Shown: positions 62,004 to 64,000 of the stretch, piece after piece
Layout: every line of letters starts with the position of its first letter
Numbering within the stretch: position 1 is the first letter of the stretch
NCBI GenBank assembly: GCA_951828535.1
Contig: OX639990.1
Location: 3,025,300-3,089,299 of the forward strand
Length of the DNA: 64,000 bases
Reading direction: 5' to 3'
Source of the DNA: an uncultured Candidatus Entotheonella sp.
GTDB taxonomy: Bacteria > Tectomicrobia > Entotheonellia > Entotheonellales > Entotheonellaceae
Translations under genes and position numbers: made by a program
The notes under the pieces: generated by a model
What the model was told of the DNA's origin: nothing
What the model saw: the letters and a program-made list of their open reading frames with translations, nothing else
Database searches by the model: none

Positions 62004-63278
62004 ATGCCATCAAGCCATACCCTGAACGCCTGGGAAGCCGCCGAGGCCATCGCCTCGGGCAACCTGACGAGCGAGGCGCTGGTGCGCGCCTGCCTGGAAC
62101 GCATCGACGAGCGCGACCCGGCGATTGCAGCCTGGACCCATCTCGACCCGGAGCAGGCGTTGGCCCAAGCCCGCGACCGTGATCGTGCGCCTGCGAGTGG
62201 GCCGCTGCACGGCGTGCCGGTGGGCATCAAGGACATCATCGATACCGCGGATATGCCGACGACCTACGGATCGCCGATTTACGCCGCTCATCAAACGGCC
62301 TGGGATGCCGCCTGCGTGGCGCTGCTGCGGCAGGCCGGGGCGGTGGTCATGGGCAAGACCGTGAGCACCGAGTTCGCCATGTACGAGCCCGGCAAGACGG
62401 CCAATCCGCACAACCCGGCGCACACGCCGGGCGGTTCGTCCAGCGGCTCGGCGGCGGCGGTGGCGGCGGAGATGGTGCCGCTGGCGCTGGGCAGCCAGAC
62501 GGCCGGTTCCATCGTGCGCCCGGCGTCGTTCTGCGGCGTGGTGGGTTACAAGCCGACGCACAGCGATTTCTCACTGGCCGGCATCAAGCTGCTGTCGCAG
62601 ACGCTGGATACGCTTGGCGGCTTCGCCCGCTGCGTGCAGGACTTGGCGCTGCTGCGGGCGGCGCTGATGGGCAGTCCGCCACAGTTGACGGCGCTGACGG
62701 AGCCGCCGCGCATCGGCCTGTGCCGCACGCCGCAATGGCCGCAGGCAACGGCCGCCACGCAGGAGGCAGTGGAAATGGCCGCACGGCGCTTCGCCGACGC
62801 CGGGGCGCAAGTGGAAGAGGTGACGCTGCCCGCCGAGTTCGACGGATTGGTGGAGGCGCAGACGACGGTGCAAATTTTCGAAGGCGTGCGTTGTTGCGCC
62901 TATGAGCTGACGCAGCGCCGCGATCAGTTGAGCCCCAGCACGCAGCAACTGCTGAAGCCGGGGGAAAGGCTGTCGTACACCGAATACAAGGCGGCTCTGC
63001 AACTGGCCGAAACCTGCCGCCGTGCGCTGCCCGCCGCGTTCGCCGCGCACGATGTCCTGCTGGTGCCTAGCGCCCCCGGCGAAGCGCCCGCCGGCTTGGG
63101 GGCCACCGGCAATCCGCTGTTCAACCGCATGTGGACGTTGCTGCACACCCCGGTCATCAGTCTGCCCGGCCTCAGCGGGCCGCAGGGGTTGCCCGTCGGC
63201 GTGCAGGCCGTCGGGCCGCTTGGCGCCGACGATCATCTGCTGGCCGTGGCCGCCTGGATGCACCCGCAGCTGGGTTAG
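62004..63278 (+). CDS. Amidase-signature hydrolase (GatA-like)
   Basis: 424 residues. The Ser-cisSer-Lys triad is present: Lys76 in GIKDIIDT, Ser146 in GGSSSGSA and Ser169 in SQTAGSIVRPA. It is shorter than GatA (~480) and no gatB or gatC is nearby, so a catabolic amidase is more likely. Substrate unknown. Confidence 0.88.
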   Translation: MPSSHTLNAWEAAEAIASGNLTSEALVRACLERIDERDPAIAAWTHLDPEQALAQARDRDRAPASGPLHGVPVGIKDIIDTADMPTTYGSPIYAAHQTAWDAACVALLRQAGAVVMGKTVSTEFAMYEPGKTANPHNPAHTPGGSSSGSAAAVAAEMVPLALGSQTAGSIVRPASFCGVVGYKPTHSDFSLAGIKLLSQTLDTLGGFARCVQDLALLRAALMGSPPQLTALTEPPRIGLCRTPQWPQATAATQEAVEMAARRFADAGAQVEEVTLPAEFDGLVEAQTTVQIFEGVRCCAYELTQRRDQLSPSTQQLLKPGERLSYTEYKAALQLAETCRRALPAAFAAHDVLLVPSAPGEAPAGLGATGNPLFNRMWTLLHTPVISLPGLSGPQGLPVGVQAVGPLGADDHLLAVAAWMHPQLG

Positions 63279-63330
63279 ACGTTTCGGCGCAAGCTGGGAC
63301 TTTCCTCCCTCCCTGCCCTCTCACAACCCC

Positions 63331-63480
63331 CCAACCCCCCTTGTCAGGGGGGCTTGGAAGCGCGGTCTTGAAGGTGCGAGGGCTTCGCGATTCGCCCCGG
63401 GCGAGTAGGGCTCCGGGTTGCCGTCCTGACGGTTTGAAGTCCTCAGGATTCCCCCCTGAGAAGAGGGGCAAGGGGGATTA
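63331..63480. repeat. Inverted pair of CCCCC/GGGGG hairpin repeats
   Basis: CCCCCC TTGTCA GGGGGG (63335-63352) is a perfect hairpin. A related sequence in inverted orientation lies at 63447-63480, whose reverse complement reads AATCCCCCTTG ... TCTCAGGGGGG. About 90 bases separate them. Together they look like a small non-autonomous palindromic element. Confidence 0.5.
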
Positions 63481-63548
63481 CACCGCACGCCGCGTCCGTG
63501 GGCTATTGGCATCCTGTCCCTGATTCCTCAAGGCGAGTGGAGCGAGCC

Positions 63549-64000
63549 ATGGCCCTGTTCGTAACCGAGTCCGCAGGCTACTGGGCGCTACTGCGCGACA
63601 ACCCCCGCTTTCGGCGCTTGTGGCTGGGGCTGGCCGCCAGCATGATCGGCGACTGGTTCCGCACCATGGCGCTGTATCACTTGGTGCTGAAGCTCACCGG
63701 CGCCTCCGGCTTGGCGCTGGGCGGCGTCATGATCGCGCAGACGGTGTCGCTGTTCGTGCTCAGCCCCGTGGCCGGCGTGGCGGCCGACCGCTTCAACCGT
63801 AAGTGGATCATGGTCGGGACCGACTTGGTGCGGGCGGTGCTGGCGCTCGGCTTCCTGTTCATCACCTCGGCAGAGCGGCTGTGGCTGGCGTACGTGCTGA
63901 CCGCGGTCCTGATGTCGGTCTCGGCCTTCTTCCATCCCGCCTACGCAGCTACCATCCCCAACATCACCACGCGCCGGGAGCTGGTGGCGGCCAACGCCTT
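63549..64000 (+). CDS. MFS transporter, EntS-like (3' partial)
   Basis: The ATG at 63549 opens a frame that runs off the window; 150 residues are visible. FRRLWLGLAASMIGDWF, GGVMIAQTVSLFVLSPVAGVAADRFNRK and VLMSVSAFFHPAYAATIP are the N-terminal motifs of the EntS/MFS_3 exporter group. Four membrane segments are seen. A GTGGAG ribosome binding site precedes it. The transported compound is unknown. Confidence 0.85.
   Translation, partial: MALFVTESAGYWALLRDNPRFRRLWLGLAASMIGDWFRTMALYHLVLKLTGASGLALGGVMIAQTVSLFVLSPVAGVAADRFNRKWIMVGTDLVRAVLALGFLFITSAERLWLAYVLTAVLMSVSAFFHPAYAATIPNITTRRELVAANA

Noticed and set aside
1-64000. CRISPR arrays, rRNA and tRNA genes
   Set aside because: No regularly spaced direct repeats and no rRNA or cloverleaf-like stretches were seen in the intergenic regions; a covariance-model scan could still find a short RNA.

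Overview
This window is about 64 kb of GC-rich DNA from a Gram-negative, Pseudomonadota-like bacterium. It carries a complete tolQRAB-pal-cpoB envelope operon, lipoprotein signals, a TRAP transporter, a PilT-type ATPase and cytochrome c'. Several genes suggest aerobic or respiratory chemoheterotrophy: the aerobic benzoyl-CoA (box) pathway, an acyl-CoA dehydrogenase, a PQQ alcohol dehydrogenase and several short-chain dehydrogenases. I cannot place it below phylum from sequence alone. No rRNA, tRNA, CRISPR array or intact insertion sequence was seen. Genes are packed head to tail with short gaps, and long antisense open frames are common because of the base composition.

Layout. 1-3.7 kb: a molybdoenzyme pair, with a four-cluster Fe-S/membrane anchor protein (cut by the window edge) overlapping a NasA-type nitrate reductase-like catalytic subunit. 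4.0-8.3 kb: a lipoprotein, a second molybdopterin oxidoreductase and a class III aminotransferase. 8.7-12.5 kb: family B DNA polymerase plus a sulfatase-fold hydrolase. 12.6-19.3 kb: isochorismatase-fold hydrolase, PyrE-like phosphoribosyltransferase, inositol monophosphatase-family enzyme, mutM with a small downstream unknown, a Cys-rich tandem-repeat protein, greA and cinA. 19.4-20.9 kb: a lone AAA ATPase of the type often found in defence loci. 21-24.2 kb: dctPQM TRAP transporter. 24.2-30.8 kb: dus, acyl-CoA dehydrogenase, two SDRs, PQQ dehydrogenase and FMN reductase. 30.8-35.8 kb: the tol-pal operon. 36-43.6 kb: cytochrome c', pilT with an SspB-like gene, a beta-hydroxyacid dehydrogenase, an isolated nuoB, a DUF1232 protein, a rhomboid protease and metG. 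43.7-52.3 kb: a RarA-methyltransferase fusion, an Mca-like deacetylase, a double-NIPSNAP protein, a cupredoxin, an SDR, a protein like the N-terminal domain of 10-formyl-THF dehydrogenase, xthA and an MFS transporter. 52.5-57.2 kb: boxC-boxB-bclA for benzoate. 57.5-61.9 kb: imuB-dnaE2 mutagenesis cassette. 62-64 kb: amidase and the start of an MFS exporter.

Functional themes. DNA repair and tolerance genes are unusually frequent (polB, mutM, cinA, rarA fusion, xthA, imuB-dnaE2). Redox catabolism forms the second theme. No single obviously new multigene system stands out. The strongest unusual points are individual proteins: a MutM with a broken zinc finger, a CinA with a rewritten amidase motif, the RarA-methyltransferase fusion, a predicted lanthanide-type PQQ dehydrogenase with an altered metal ligand, a stand-alone ALDH1L-like formyltransferase domain, a protein with two CxxC...CxxH modules, and a lone defence-type ATPase.
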